From NCBI GenBank assembly GCA_024711185.1, contig JANJTI010000234.1, positions 1 through 6,380 on the forward strand: a stretch of 6,380 bases of DNA, read 5' to 3'. Below are positions 1-6,380 of the stretch, piece after piece (the first letter of the stretch is position 1; the number at the start of each line of letters is the position of its first letter). The DNA comes from Brevundimonas sp. (GTDB taxonomy: Bacteria > Pseudomonadota > Alphaproteobacteria > Caulobacterales > Caulobacteraceae). A program made the position numbers and the translations under genes. The notes beneath the pieces were generated by a model that searched no databases, was not told the origin of the DNA, and worked only from the letters and a program-made list of their open reading frames with translations.

Positions 1-1162
<1,162 letters not shown>

Positions 1163-1211
1163 GGCGGACCGCCGCCGCCCGCAGGATCGACAAGGTGGGC
1201 GCGACGCCGCC

Positions 1212-1811
1212 TCAGGCGCAGCCCTCGACGTACTGGATCGAGGGACCGCCGGCGCGAATGGCCTTCACGGCGCCGTCCTGGCCGACCTCGAACACCAAAC
1301 CGCGGGCATTCGGGTCCTCGACGTAGCCTGCCCCGCCCCCGCGGCTCCAGACGGTAATGTAGCCGGCCGGCGCCGGCTCATACTTGTGCGGTTCGCGCGC
1401 CGCGTCGGCCCCATAGGCCGCGGCGATGCCGTCGCCGGGGTCGCCGACGCCGTGGCCGCGGTCCGTGGTCACGTCCGACGGGCGGACCAGCGAGATGCGG
1501 GTCAGCCGGTCGCGCTCGATCATCACCAGCATGGCCTCGGGCGCCCGCTCCGGGCGGAACTCGTCGCAACTGGCCGGATCAGGCCCGCCGACCGCCTCCG
1601 GGTTTGCGTCATCGCCCAGGGCGGCGACCACTTCGGCGCGGGTCATGCCGATGCGCAGCGGCCCCCAGCCCTCGGCCGTGAGGCGGGGCGTCGTGGAGGT
1701 GGCGGCGGGCGGGGGCGTGGGCTGCGGGGCAGCTTCGGGCGGACCGCCGTTTTCGGCTCCGCAGGCGGCGAGGGCGAACACGGCGGACGTCAGCAGCAGG
1801 CGGCGGATCAT
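1212..1811 (-). CDS. Small predicted lipoprotein of unknown function
   Basis: I do not recognise this family. The 199-residue product starts with a lipoprotein signal peptide: MIRR, a hydrophobic run (residues 5-16) and an L-A-A-C lipobox, with Cys17 as the predicted lipidated residue. The next residues are Gly-Ala-Glu, with no Asp at +2, so outer-membrane sorting is likely by the enterobacterial rule. A Pro/Ala/Thr-rich linker (about 21-42) follows, then a compact domain opening with GWGPLRIGMTRAEVVAALG (48-66), which resembles the helix-entry motif of SmpA/OmlA-like and other small periplasmic domains. Cys82 and Cys198 are the only other cysteines and could form a disulfide. The C-terminus is GGPSIQYVEGCA. 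ATG at 1811 is preferred over an upstream ATG at 1868 because it directly precedes the signal peptide and has GGAGGG five bases upstream; the longer reading would start inside the rpmF terminator hairpin. It probably sits in the cell envelope; its function is open. Confidence 0.85.
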   Translation of the reverse strand: MIRRLLLTSAVFALAACGAENGGPPEAAPQPTPPPAATSTTPRLTAEGWGPLRIGMTRAEVVAALGDDANPEAVGGPDPASCDEFRPERAPEAMLVMIERDRLTRISLVRPSDVTTDRGHGVGDPGDGIAAAYGADAAREPHKYEPAPAGYITVWSRGGGAGYVEDPNARGLVFEVGQDGAVKAIRAGGPSIQYVEGCA

Positions 1812-1816
1812 GGAAG

Positions 1817-1822
1817 CCCTCC
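1817..1822 (-). promoter_or_regulatory. Shine-Dalgarno site of the lipoprotein gene
   Basis: The minus strand reads GGAGGG, followed by five bases (CTTCC) and ATG at 1811. It is the strongest minus-strand ribosome binding site seen here, and it decides the start in favour of the lipoprotein signal peptide. Confidence 0.85.
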
Positions 1823-1849
1823 GGTGAATCGAGGGCGCATCAACGCACG

Positions 1850-1878
1850 AAAACGGCGCGCGGAGCACCGCGCGCCGT
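1850..1878 (-). terminator. Rho-independent terminator of rpmF
   Basis: A perfect 11-bp inverted repeat (ACGGCGCGCGG / CCGCGCGCCGT, arms 1853-1863 and 1868-1878) encloses a 4-nt loop. On the minus strand the last stem base is followed directly by T residues, giving TTTT at 1853-1850. It lies 26 nt beyond the rpmF stop and 38 nt before the lipoprotein start. The GC-only stem and T-run in the minus direction fit a terminator of rpmF transcription. On the plus strand there is no T-run after the stem, so it is one-directional. Confidence 0.85.
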
Positions 1879-1904
1879 CGATCGCGTCAGCGTCGATGAA
1901 AGAC

Positions 1905-2087
1905 CTAGTCTTCCTTCGGCGTCAGAACCTGGCGGCCGCGATAGGTGCCGGTCTTCAGGTCGATGTGGTGCGGGCGCTTCAGCTCGCCGGTGTCCTTGTC
2001 CTCGACGTAGGCGTTCGTACCCAGGGCGTCGTGGGCGCGGCGCATGTTGCGACGCGAGGGCGATACTTTCCGCTTCGGAACGGCCAT
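1905..2087 (-). CDS. rpmF: 50S ribosomal protein L32
   Basis: Structural protein of the large ribosomal subunit. The 60-residue product begins [20 protein letters not shown], the hallmark L32 N-terminus (AVPKRK.S.S.RN.RR.H), and ends in a short tail. It has no cysteine, so it is the zinc-independent form without the Cys4 ribbon found in some other lineages. ATG at 2087 is chosen because MAVPKRK is the universal L32 start; the in-frame extension to 2162 has no family support. The upstream AGATTGAGACGGAC is only a weak ribosome binding site. The gene is followed by a strong terminator and preceded by a promoter candidate overlapping the previous stop codon, so it looks like its own transcription unit. 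In many bacteria rpmF sits beside plsX; that arrangement is not seen here. Confidence 0.98.
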   Translation of the reverse strand: MAVPKRKVSPSRRNMRRAHDALGTNAYVEDKDTGELKRPHHIDLKTGTYRGRQVLTPKED

Positions 2088-2138
2088 GTCCGTCTCAATC
2101 TTCTGGTCGGGCGCCCGTGAGAGCGCGAAAACAACAGC

Positions 2139-2160
2139 GGCGGCCCCCGGAAGAGCCGCC
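2139..2160 (-). terminator. Terminator-like hairpin between the lipA operon and rpmF
   Basis: On the minus strand GGCGGC (2160-2155) and GCCGCC (2144-2139) form a 6-bp stem with a 10-nt loop, followed after GC by TGTTGTTTT (2136-2128). It could end the five-gene operon 38 nt beyond the last stop. Because it is also downstream of the candidate rpmF promoter, it might instead be a leader hairpin. The stem is short, so strength is uncertain. Confidence 0.5.
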
Positions 2161-2173
2161 ACGCGAGCGCGGG

Positions 2174-2202
2174 CTTATGCATGAAGCCGTGGGGCTTTTC
2201 AA
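2174..2202 (-). promoter_or_regulatory. Candidate rpmF promoter
   Basis: The minus strand has TTGAAA (2202-2197; five of six to the sigma-70 -35), exactly 17 bases, then CATAAG (2179-2174; four of six to the -10). The -35 includes the stop codon of the GNAT gene at 2199-2201. Transcription would start near 2167 and give a leader of about 80 nt to the rpmF ATG, containing the hairpin at 2139-2160. It is the best promoter match in the window, but unproven. Confidence 0.5.
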
Positions 2203-2738
2203 GGGCGGAGGCCAGCGAAGGTGGAGGTGTCGCGCCTGGCCCGCCAGTCCCGCCGCGTCAGGGCGTAGTACAGGCTGTCCTTCCATTCGTCGCCGACCTT
2301 CAGCGTCCGCTCGGCGAAGCCGGTGCGGACGAAGCCGAGGCGTTCCAGCAGGCGAATCGAGGCGCGATTCTCCGGATCGACGTCGGCGGTGAGCTGGTCG
2401 AGCGGGCGGGTGGCGAGGACGTGGTCGACGGCGGCGGACACCGCCTCGTGGGCCAGCCCCTGCCCCCAGTGGTCGGGGTGCAGGATGTAGCCGACCTCGG
2501 GCAGGCGCCAGAAGCCGGCCTTGCCGATCACCAGCCCCTCGCGCTCGACCACGAAGTCCGGCTGGTCGGGACCGTTGGCGAGCATGCTGTCGAGCCAGGC
2601 CGCGGTCTGGTCGCGGGTGGCGTGCGGCGGGGTCGACCACCAGCGCGTCGCCCGCGGATCGGACAGCACCGCGTGCATCGCCGCCAGGTCCTCAGGCCGG
2701 GCGGAGCGCAGCCTCAGGCGGGCGGTGACGATCTCCAT
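2199..2738 (-). CDS. GNAT family N-acetyltransferase (RimJ/RimL-like)
   Basis: Acetyl-CoA-dependent acetyltransferase of the Acetyltransf_3 type, 179 residues, cytosolic; the acceptor is unknown. The N-terminus ETARLRLR-like stretch (IVTARLRLRSARPEDL, 3-18) is the usual beta-1 opening of RimJ/RimL-like enzymes. The acetyl-CoA loop is WGQGLAHEAV (91-100), a slightly relaxed Q/R-x-x-G-x-G/A, and N-R-A-S-I-R-L-L-E-R-L-G-F (124-136) is the typical motif B helix ending in GF. ATG at 2738 fits the family start; an AAGGCGG stretch lies rather far upstream (12 bases). It is the last gene of the lipA operon, 31 nt after the other GNAT gene, with which it shares only the fold. Family is secure; substrate could be a ribosomal-protein N-terminus, an amino acid or a small molecule. 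Confidence 0.9.
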   Translation of the reverse strand: MEIVTARLRLRSARPEDLAAMHAVLSDPRATRWWSTPPHATRDQTAAWLDSMLANGPDQPDFVVEREGLVIGKAGFWRLPEVGYILHPDHWGQGLAHEAVSAAVDHVLATRPLDQLTADVDPENRASIRLLERLGFVRTGFAERTLKVGDEWKDSLYYALTRRDWRARRDTSTFAGLRP

Positions 2739-2769
2739 GCGCCAGCGTCGCCGCCTTGATCGGGCAAGG

Positions 2770-3300
2770 TCAAGTCAGGTCGCGGGCCAGCACCACGAAG
2801 GCGAGATCGTCCCGCTTCGGCAGGCCGAAGCGTGGATCGGTCGCGGGAAACGGCCGGACCTCGCCCGTCGGCAGGTAGCCGCGGCGCGCATACCAGTCGA
2901 TCAGTTCCGCCCGCTGGACGATGACCGTCATCTCCATCCTGCGGGCCCGGAAGCGGGCGCAGGCCTCGCCTTCGGCGGCGGCGATCAGCGCCCGCCCGAG
3001 ACCGCCGCCCTGCAAGACCGGGTCCACGGTGAGCATGCCGAGATAGGCCAGGCGCTGGCCCTTGTCCGTGACCTGCACGCAGCCGACCAGCCGGCCCTCA
3101 CGCTCGGCGAGCAGCACGACCTGGGTCGGGTCGGCGACGACCGCTCCCAGCGTCGCCCGGTCGATCCGGTTTCCGTCCAGCAGGTCGGCCTCGTGGGTCC
3201 AGCCGCGGCGGGCGGAATCGCCGCGGTAGGCCCCGTGCACCAGCGCGTGCAGCGCCGGCACGTCGGCGGCGGTTGCGCGGCGGAAAGTCGGCTCAGTCAT
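2770..3300 (-). CDS. GNAT family N-acetyltransferase
   Basis: A second acetyl-CoA-dependent acetyltransferase, 176 residues, Acetyltransf_1 type, acceptor unknown. It opens with FRRATAADVPALHALV (6-21), the usual beta1-alpha1, followed by YRGDSARRGWTHEADLL (25-41), a stretch I associate with a conserved but uncharacterised GNAT subgroup. Motif A is LGMLTVDPVLQGGGLGRAL (87-105), with a full Q-x-x-G-x-G acetyl-CoA loop at 97-102. ELIDWYARRGY (132-142) is motif B, with the Tyr often used as a general acid nearby. The ATG at 3300 overlaps the end of the FAD oxidoreductase gene by 8 nt and has no clear Shine-Dalgarno, which suggests translational coupling. Family is secure; the cellular target is not visible. 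Confidence 0.92.
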   Translation of the reverse strand: MTEPTFRRATAADVPALHALVHGAYRGDSARRGWTHEADLLDGNRIDRATLGAVVADPTQVVLLAEREGRLVGCVQVTDKGQRLAYLGMLTVDPVLQGGGLGRALIAAAEGEACARFRARRMEMTVIVQRAELIDWYARRGYLPTGEVRPFPATDPRFGLPKRDDLAFVVLARDLT

Positions 3301-4405
3301 CGGACAGCATATCCGCCACCGCCTCGCCGATGGCCAGCGAACTGGTCAGCCCCGGGCTCTCGATGCCGAACAGGGCGACGAGGCCGTCGACGCCATGATC
3401 CTCGCGGCCGCGCAGCTGGAAGTCCGGCTGCGGCTCGCCCGGTCCGTGCAGCTTGGGGCGAATGCCGGCGTAGTCCGGCGTCAGGGCGTCCTCGGGCAGC
3501 CCCGGCCAGAAGCGGCGGATGGTGCGCTCGAACCCCGCCACGCGGGTCGGGTCGACCGAATAGTCCTCGCCCTCCACATACTCGAGGTCCGGCCCGAACA
3601 CCGCCTGCCCGCCCAGGTCCTTGCGATAGTGGGTGCCGAGCGCGCCGGGAATGGGCGGCGGATAGACCAGCCGCTCGAACGGCGCCTTGCCCGTCAGGCG
3701 GAAATAGACGCCCTTGCCCCAATGGCGGGCGGGGATGCGGTCCGCGGGATAGCCGTCGACGCGGTCGGCGACGTCCTGGGCCTGCAGCCCGGCGGCCGTG
3801 ACCAGCAGGCGGCAGGTCAGGGTCGCCCCGCCCTCCCCGCCGGCGGTGACCCGGAAGCCGCCGCCCGGCAGCGGCTCGGCGCGCTCGAACGGCGCGCCGA
3901 CCACGACCGAGCCGCCAGCATCCTCGATCTCGCCCTGAAGGGCGAGCATGTAGCCATGGCTGTCGAAGACGCCGCTCTCGGGCGACAGGATGGCGGCGTG
4001 GACAGCGAGCGCCGGCTCCAGCGCCCGCGCCTGCGCCCCCGTCAGCCGCTCCAGCCCCTCCACCCCATTGGCCGTCGCCTGTCCGAAGATGGCGTCGAGG
4101 CGCGGAACCTCGGCCGCCTCCGTCGCCACGACCAGCTTGCCGCACTTGCGGTAGTCGATCTTGCGACTGTCGAGGAAGGCGTACAGCGCCCGCCGGCCCT
4201 CGACGCAGAATCGCGACTTCAGCGACCCCGTCGGATAGTAGAGGCCGCCGTGGATGACCTCGCTGTTGCGTGAGGAGACGCCATGGCCGACGGCCGGCTC
4301 CTTTTCCAGCACCAGCACCGAAAGGCCGCGCCGTGACAGCGCCCGGCCACAGGCGAGACCGACCGCCCCGGCCCCCACGACCACGGCGTCGAAGTCGAAG
4401 CTCAC
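3293..4405 (-). CDS. FAD-dependent oxidoreductase, L-2-hydroxyglutarate oxidase (LhgO/L2HGDH)-like
   Basis: A 370-residue DAO-fold flavoenzyme. The FAD-binding dinucleotide motif is VVVGAGAVGLACGRAL (8-23) with Glu34 ending the second strand. SSRNSEVIHGGLYYPTGSLK (44-63) is the signature of the L-2-hydroxyglutarate dehydrogenase/oxidase branch, where family members have HAGLYY or HSGIYY. The C-terminal GIRPKL (314-319) and IESPGLTSSLAIGEAVADML (348-367) are the usual FAD-closing segment. Related enzymes oxidise L-2-hydroxyglutarate to 2-oxoglutarate and pass electrons to the quinone pool; the exact substrate here is inferred, and E. coli LhgO is longer (about 420). The start is GTG at 4405, inside a GTGA overlap with the stop of the upstream COQ10-like gene, so the pair is probably translationally coupled; a GAAGG lies very close upstream. 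It could instead be another 2-hydroxyacid or amino acid oxidase. Confidence 0.85.
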   Translation of the reverse strand: MSFDFDAVVVGAGAVGLACGRALSRRGLSVLVLEKEPAVGHGVSSRNSEVIHGGLYYPTGSLKSRFCVEGRRALYAFLDSRKIDYRKCGKLVVATEAAEVPRLDAIFGQATANGVEGLERLTGAQARALEPALAVHAAILSPESGVFDSHGYMLALQGEIEDAGGSVVVGAPFERAEPLPGGGFRVTAGGEGGATLTCRLLVTAAGLQAQDVADRVDGYPADRIPARHWGKGVYFRLTGKAPFERLVYPPPIPGALGTHYRKDLGGQAVFGPDLEYVEGEDYSVDPTRVAGFERTIRRFWPGLPEDALTPDYAGIRPKLHGPGEPQPDFQLRGREDHGVDGLVALFGIESPGLTSSLAIGEAVADMLSDD

Positions 4406-4857
4406 GCCTTCGGGCCGTACAGCTGCGCCGCCCTGGCCTCGAAGCAGTGCATCAGCTTGCCGACGGCGCGGTCGAAATTGGCCTGCAGCATCATGTCGAG
4501 CAGGCGCGCCCTGAAGGCGAAGTCTATGAAGAACTCGACCCGCGTCCCCTCCGGGTGCGGAAAGAACTCCCAGCGGTTCTTCAGGTGGTGGAATGGCCCG
4601 CGCAACAGGCCGACCTCGACCAGCGGCCGGTTGCGGTCATGCCGCACCCAGGTCGAGAACCGCTCCTTCAGGAAGGAGAAGCCGACGCCGGCCTCGGCGT
4701 CCTCGACGCAGACCCCGGGCCGCTCCTCGCGCCGGTTCCAGGTGCGCATCGAGGTGACCCACGGCACGAAGTCCGGATAGGCGCGCACGTCCGCGACCAG
4801 ATCGGCGAGCTGGTCGGGCTGGTAGGGCAGGATCCTGGTGACGCGGTGGACGGCCAA
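4402..4857 (-). CDS. COQ10/RatA-type START-domain protein (polyketide cyclase/SRPBCC)
   Basis: A 151-residue single-domain SRPBCC (START-like) protein of the COQ10/RatA family. Mitochondrial COQ10 binds ubiquinone and is needed for efficient respiration; the E. coli relative RatA was named as a ribosome-association toxin, so databases often label alphaproteobacterial copies 'RatA family toxin'. Visible hallmarks: RILPYQPDQLADLVADVRAY (8-27) followed by PDFVPW, the family's DVxxYPxFLPW motif; GPFHHLKNRWEF (87-98); and FDRAVGKLMHCFEARAAQLYG (128-148). No signal peptide or membrane span. The start must be TTG at 4857: there is no ATG or GTG between the in-frame stop at 4897-4899 and the conserved domain. 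There is no clear Shine-Dalgarno, but the lipA stop is 7 nt upstream, so coupling to lipA is likely. With lipA and an FAD dehydrogenase beside it and no antitoxin partner, a quinone role is the better guess. Confidence 0.9.
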   Translation of the reverse strand: MAVHRVTRILPYQPDQLADLVADVRAYPDFVPWVTSMRTWNRREERPGVCVEDAEAGVGFSFLKERFSTWVRHDRNRPLVEVGLLRGPFHHLKNRWEFFPHPEGTRVEFFIDFAFRARLLDMMLQANFDRAVGKLMHCFEARAAQLYGPKA

Positions 4858-4864
4858 GGCGGGA

Positions 4865-5827
4865 TCAGCGACCGCTCTGCGCCAGCCGCGCCGCCTTCAG
4901 CCGCGCGAAGTCCTCGCCGGCGTGGTGGGACGAGCGGGTCAGGGGCGAGGACGACACCATCAGGAAGCCCTTGGCGCGGGCGATCGCCTCATAGGCCTTG
5001 AACTCCTCGGGCGTCACGAAGCGCTCGATGGCGGCGTGCTTGCGGGTCGGCTGCAGGTACTGGCCGATGGTGATGAAGTCGACGCCGGCCGACCGCATGT
5101 CGTCCATCACCTGCATCACCTCCTCGCGGGTCTCGCCGAGGCCGACCATGATGCCGGACTTGGTGAACTGGTTCGGGTCGCGCTCCTTGACCATCTGCAG
5201 CAGGCGCAGGCTGTGGAAGTAGCGGGCCCCGGGGCGGATCTGCAGATACAGCCGCGGCACCGTCTCGAGGTTGTGGTTGAAGACGTCCGGGCGGGCGTCG
5301 ATCATCACCTCGGCCGCCCCGTCCTTGCGCAGGAAGTCCGGCGTCAGGATCTCGACCGTGGTCTGCGGCGCCTGCAGGCGGATCTGACGCACCACCTCGG
5401 CGAAGTGGGCGGCCCCGCCGTCGGACAGGTCGTCACGGTCGACGCTGGTGATGACCACGTGGTTGAGGCCCATCTGCTGCACGGCCAGGCCGACCTTGAC
5501 CGGCTCTTCCGGGTCCAGCGCGTCCGGCAGGCCGGTCTTGACGTTGCAGAAGGCGCAGGCCCGCGTGCAGGTGTCGCCCATGATCATCAGGGTGGCGTGC
5601 TTCTGGCTCCAGCACTCGCCGATGTTCGGGCAGGCGGCCTCCTCGCAGACCGTGTGGAGGCCCTTCTCCTTCACGATGGCCCGGGTGGCGTTATACTGCC
5701 CGCTTCCCGGCGCCTTCACCCGCAGCCAGTCGGGCTTCTTCAGCACCGCGGTCTCCGGCCGGTTCTGCTTCTCGGGGTGACGCAGTTCGGCGGGCGTTTT
5801 CTTCAGGGCGTCGATCAGGGTGACCAA
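4865..5827 (-). CDS. lipA: Lipoyl synthase (radical SAM)
   Basis: Inserts two sulfurs into protein-bound octanoyl groups to make lipoyl cofactor for pyruvate and 2-oxoglutarate dehydrogenases and the glycine cleavage system. The 320-residue product has the auxiliary [4Fe-4S] ligands C61-x4-C66-x5-C72 (in [16 protein letters not shown]), the radical-SAM triad C87-x3-C91-x2-C94 (CTRACAFC), [16 protein letters not shown] (124-139), NHNLETV (184-190), and the C-terminal [10 protein letters not shown] (298-307) whose serine completes the auxiliary cluster. Length is normal and all ligands are present. The start is TTG at 5827: no ATG or GTG is in frame near it, MVTLIDALK matches the family N-terminus as I recall it from Caulobacterales, and GAGG sits five bases upstream. 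It heads the five-gene operon and faces the acyl-ACP synthetase gene. The pdh genes it often follows in alphaproteobacteria are not in the window. Confidence 0.98.
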   Translation of the reverse strand: MVTLIDALKKTPAELRHPEKQNRPETAVLKKPDWLRVKAPGSGQYNATRAIVKEKGLHTVCEEAACPNIGECWSQKHATLMIMGDTCTRACAFCNVKTGLPDALDPEEPVKVGLAVQQMGLNHVVITSVDRDDLSDGGAAHFAEVVRQIRLQAPQTTVEILTPDFLRKDGAAEVMIDARPDVFNHNLETVPRLYLQIRPGARYFHSLRLLQMVKERDPNQFTKSGIMVGLGETREEVMQVMDDMRSAGVDFITIGQYLQPTRKHAAIERFVTPEEFKAYEAIARAKGFLMVSSSPLTRSSHHAGEDFARLKAARLAQSGR

Positions 5828-6001
5828 GGCGGCCTCGGGCTCGGGGGTCCAGAAGCGGCTATGTCGTCCTTCCGCGGGGCCAAGGCAAGGCGGCGCGACG
5901 CCTCACGCCATGTAACCTGTCTTTTCAACGTCCCGCCCAGGCACTAGTTTGCCGCGCCCAAGACAGGCGCGGGGCAACGCGCCGGCACGGAGGATGACCG
6001 T
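5828..6001. other. Divergent intergenic region between lipA and the acyl-ACP synthetase gene
   Basis: This 174-nt stretch must carry promoters for both directions. On the plus strand TTTTCA (5922-5927), 17 bases, then TAGTTT (5945-5950) is the best match I find, but weak (four and three of six). No convincing minus-strand promoter for lipA was found; TTGAAA (5928-5923) lacks a -10 at the right distance. Between 5952 and 5983 are three short GC-rich arms that can pair in two exclusive ways just before the plus-strand ribosome binding site. ORFs across this stretch show no recognisable protein. Confidence 0.5.
5989..5993 (+). promoter_or_regulatory. Shine-Dalgarno site deciding a TTG start
   Basis: GGAGG ends eight bases before TTG at 6002, ideal spacing for that start. 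An ATG at 5994 touches the GGAGG with no spacer and is in a different frame that stops after about 20 codons, so the site supports TTG. Confidence 0.75.
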
Positions 6002-6380
6002 TTGCGCGTACCCCTGGACCCCAAGGCCGGCGAGGAGACCATCTTCGACGCCCTGATCGCCGCGCGCGACACGTTCGGCGACAAGGAGATCCTGGAGGAT
6101 CAGGATCGCAAGCCTCTCACCTACACCGGCCTGATCCGCGCCGCCTTCGTTCTGGGCCGCAAGGTCGCGGCTATGACGGAGCCGGCCGAGCGGGTCGGCA
6201 TCCTGCTGCCGTCCAGCATGGGCGTGGTGGTCACCTTCTACGGCCTGCACGCCCATGGGCGGGTGCCGGTGATGATCAACTTCACCGCCGGCGAACGGAA
6301 CATCAGGGCGGCCATCGCGGCCGCGGGGGTGAAGAAGATCCTCACCGCCCGCCGCTTCATCCAGCAGGCGAAGCTGGAGG
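6002..6380 (+). CDS. Acyl-ACP synthetase/AMP-binding protein, Aas-like, N-terminal part only
   Basis: The first 126 codons of an adenylate-forming enzyme; the rest lies past the right edge. The class activates fatty acids with ATP and, in Aas-type members, loads them onto acyl carrier protein, salvaging acyl chains from lysophospholipids. Visible: ETIFDALIAARDTFGDKEIL (12-31), LTYTGLIRAAFVLG (39-52), ERVGILLPSSMGVVVTFYGL (63-82) and RVPVMINFTAGERNIRAAIA (87-106). The last resembles the IPAMMNYTAG stretch of the E. coli Aas synthetase domain, as does KKILTARRFI (111-120). The protein begins directly with the adenylation domain, so any PlsC acyltransferase or transporter domain would have to follow it or be a separate gene. 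The frame has no ATG or GTG near its beginning; TTG at 6002 is backed by GGAGG eight bases upstream. The AMP-binding P-loop and later motifs are not in the window, so the exact activity is inferred. Confidence 0.85.
   Translation, partial: MRVPLDPKAGEETIFDALIAARDTFGDKEILEDQDRKPLTYTGLIRAAFVLGRKVAAMTEPAERVGILLPSSMGVVVTFYGLHAHGRVPVMINFTAGERNIRAAIAAAGVKKILTARRFIQQAKLE

Noticed and set aside
2181..2199. AAGCC/GGCTT inverted repeat with T residues on the plus strand
   Set aside because: It would terminate plus-strand transcription, but no plus-strand gene precedes it; the stem is only 5 bp and lies in the spacer of the candidate rpmF promoter.
2521..3801. Plus-strand open frame of 426 codons opposite the GNAT and FAD genes
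   Set aside because: It spans two real genes in antisense, its composition is biased to Arg/Pro/Ala and it has no domain signature.
4402..4857. Toxin-antitoxin module
   Set aside because: No adjacent small antitoxin gene; the neighbours are lipA and a flavoenzyme, so the RatA toxin label has no contextual support.
5881..5893. Short tandem CAAGG CAAGG near the lipA upstream region
   Set aside because: Only two imperfect units; similar AAGGCGG strings occur elsewhere in the window by composition, so no repeat family is supported.
5900..5928. TTGAAA on the minus strand as the lipA -35
   Set aside because: At 16-17 bases downstream the sequence is TGAGGC or GTGAGG, which does not resemble a -10.
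4838..5947. Plus-strand open frame of 369 codons opposite lipA
   Set aside because: It mirrors lipA, whose cluster ligands are all present; the His/Leu/Val/Gly-rich product looks like a reverse-frame shadow.
5903..6256. Minus-strand open frame of 117 codons at the right edge
   Set aside because: It is antisense to the acyl-ACP synthetase frame, which carries clear family motifs.

Overview
The window is ordinary, very GC-rich chromosomal sequence. GC-rich third codon positions, long overprinted open frames on the opposite strand of real genes, and proteins such as LipA, enolase and zinc-free L32 that match my memory of Caulobacterales all point to an alphaproteobacterium, probably close to Brevundimonas, Caulobacter or Phenylobacterium. 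The genus is an inference from remembered protein sequences; no search was run. There are no mobile elements, CRISPR arrays, tRNAs or rRNAs that I can see.

Layout: eight of the nine genes are on the minus strand. Read in transcription order from the right, they are lipA (lipoyl synthase), a COQ10/RatA-type START-domain protein, an L-2-hydroxyglutarate-oxidase-like FAD enzyme and two GNAT acetyltransferases. These five are packed with a 7-nt gap, 4-nt and 8-nt overlaps, then a 31-nt gap, so they look like one operon (5827 down to 2199). After a 111-nt gap holding a good promoter candidate and a terminator-like hairpin comes rpmF (ribosomal protein L32), closed by a perfect 11-bp inverted repeat plus T-run. 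Next are a small unrecognised lipoprotein gene with a strong Shine-Dalgarno, then eno (enolase), cut by the left edge. At the right edge, divergent from lipA, the first 126 codons of an Aas-type acyl-ACP synthetase/AMP-binding gene run off the window.

How the genes fit together: LipA makes the lipoyl cofactor of the 2-oxoacid dehydrogenases, the COQ10-like protein is probably tied to ubiquinone function, and the FAD enzyme probably oxidises a 2-hydroxyacid. The lipA operon therefore leans towards central and respiratory metabolism. Eno fits the same theme. The divergent acyl-ACP synthetase touches the acyl-ACP pool from which lipoate is built, though a link is only inferred.

I found no convincing novel system. 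The points most worth a second look are the run of non-ATG starts (TTG, TTG, GTG, and TTG again in the divergent gene), a possible attenuator-like rpmF leader, alternative hairpins upstream of the acyl-ACP synthetase, and the unrecognised lipoprotein.
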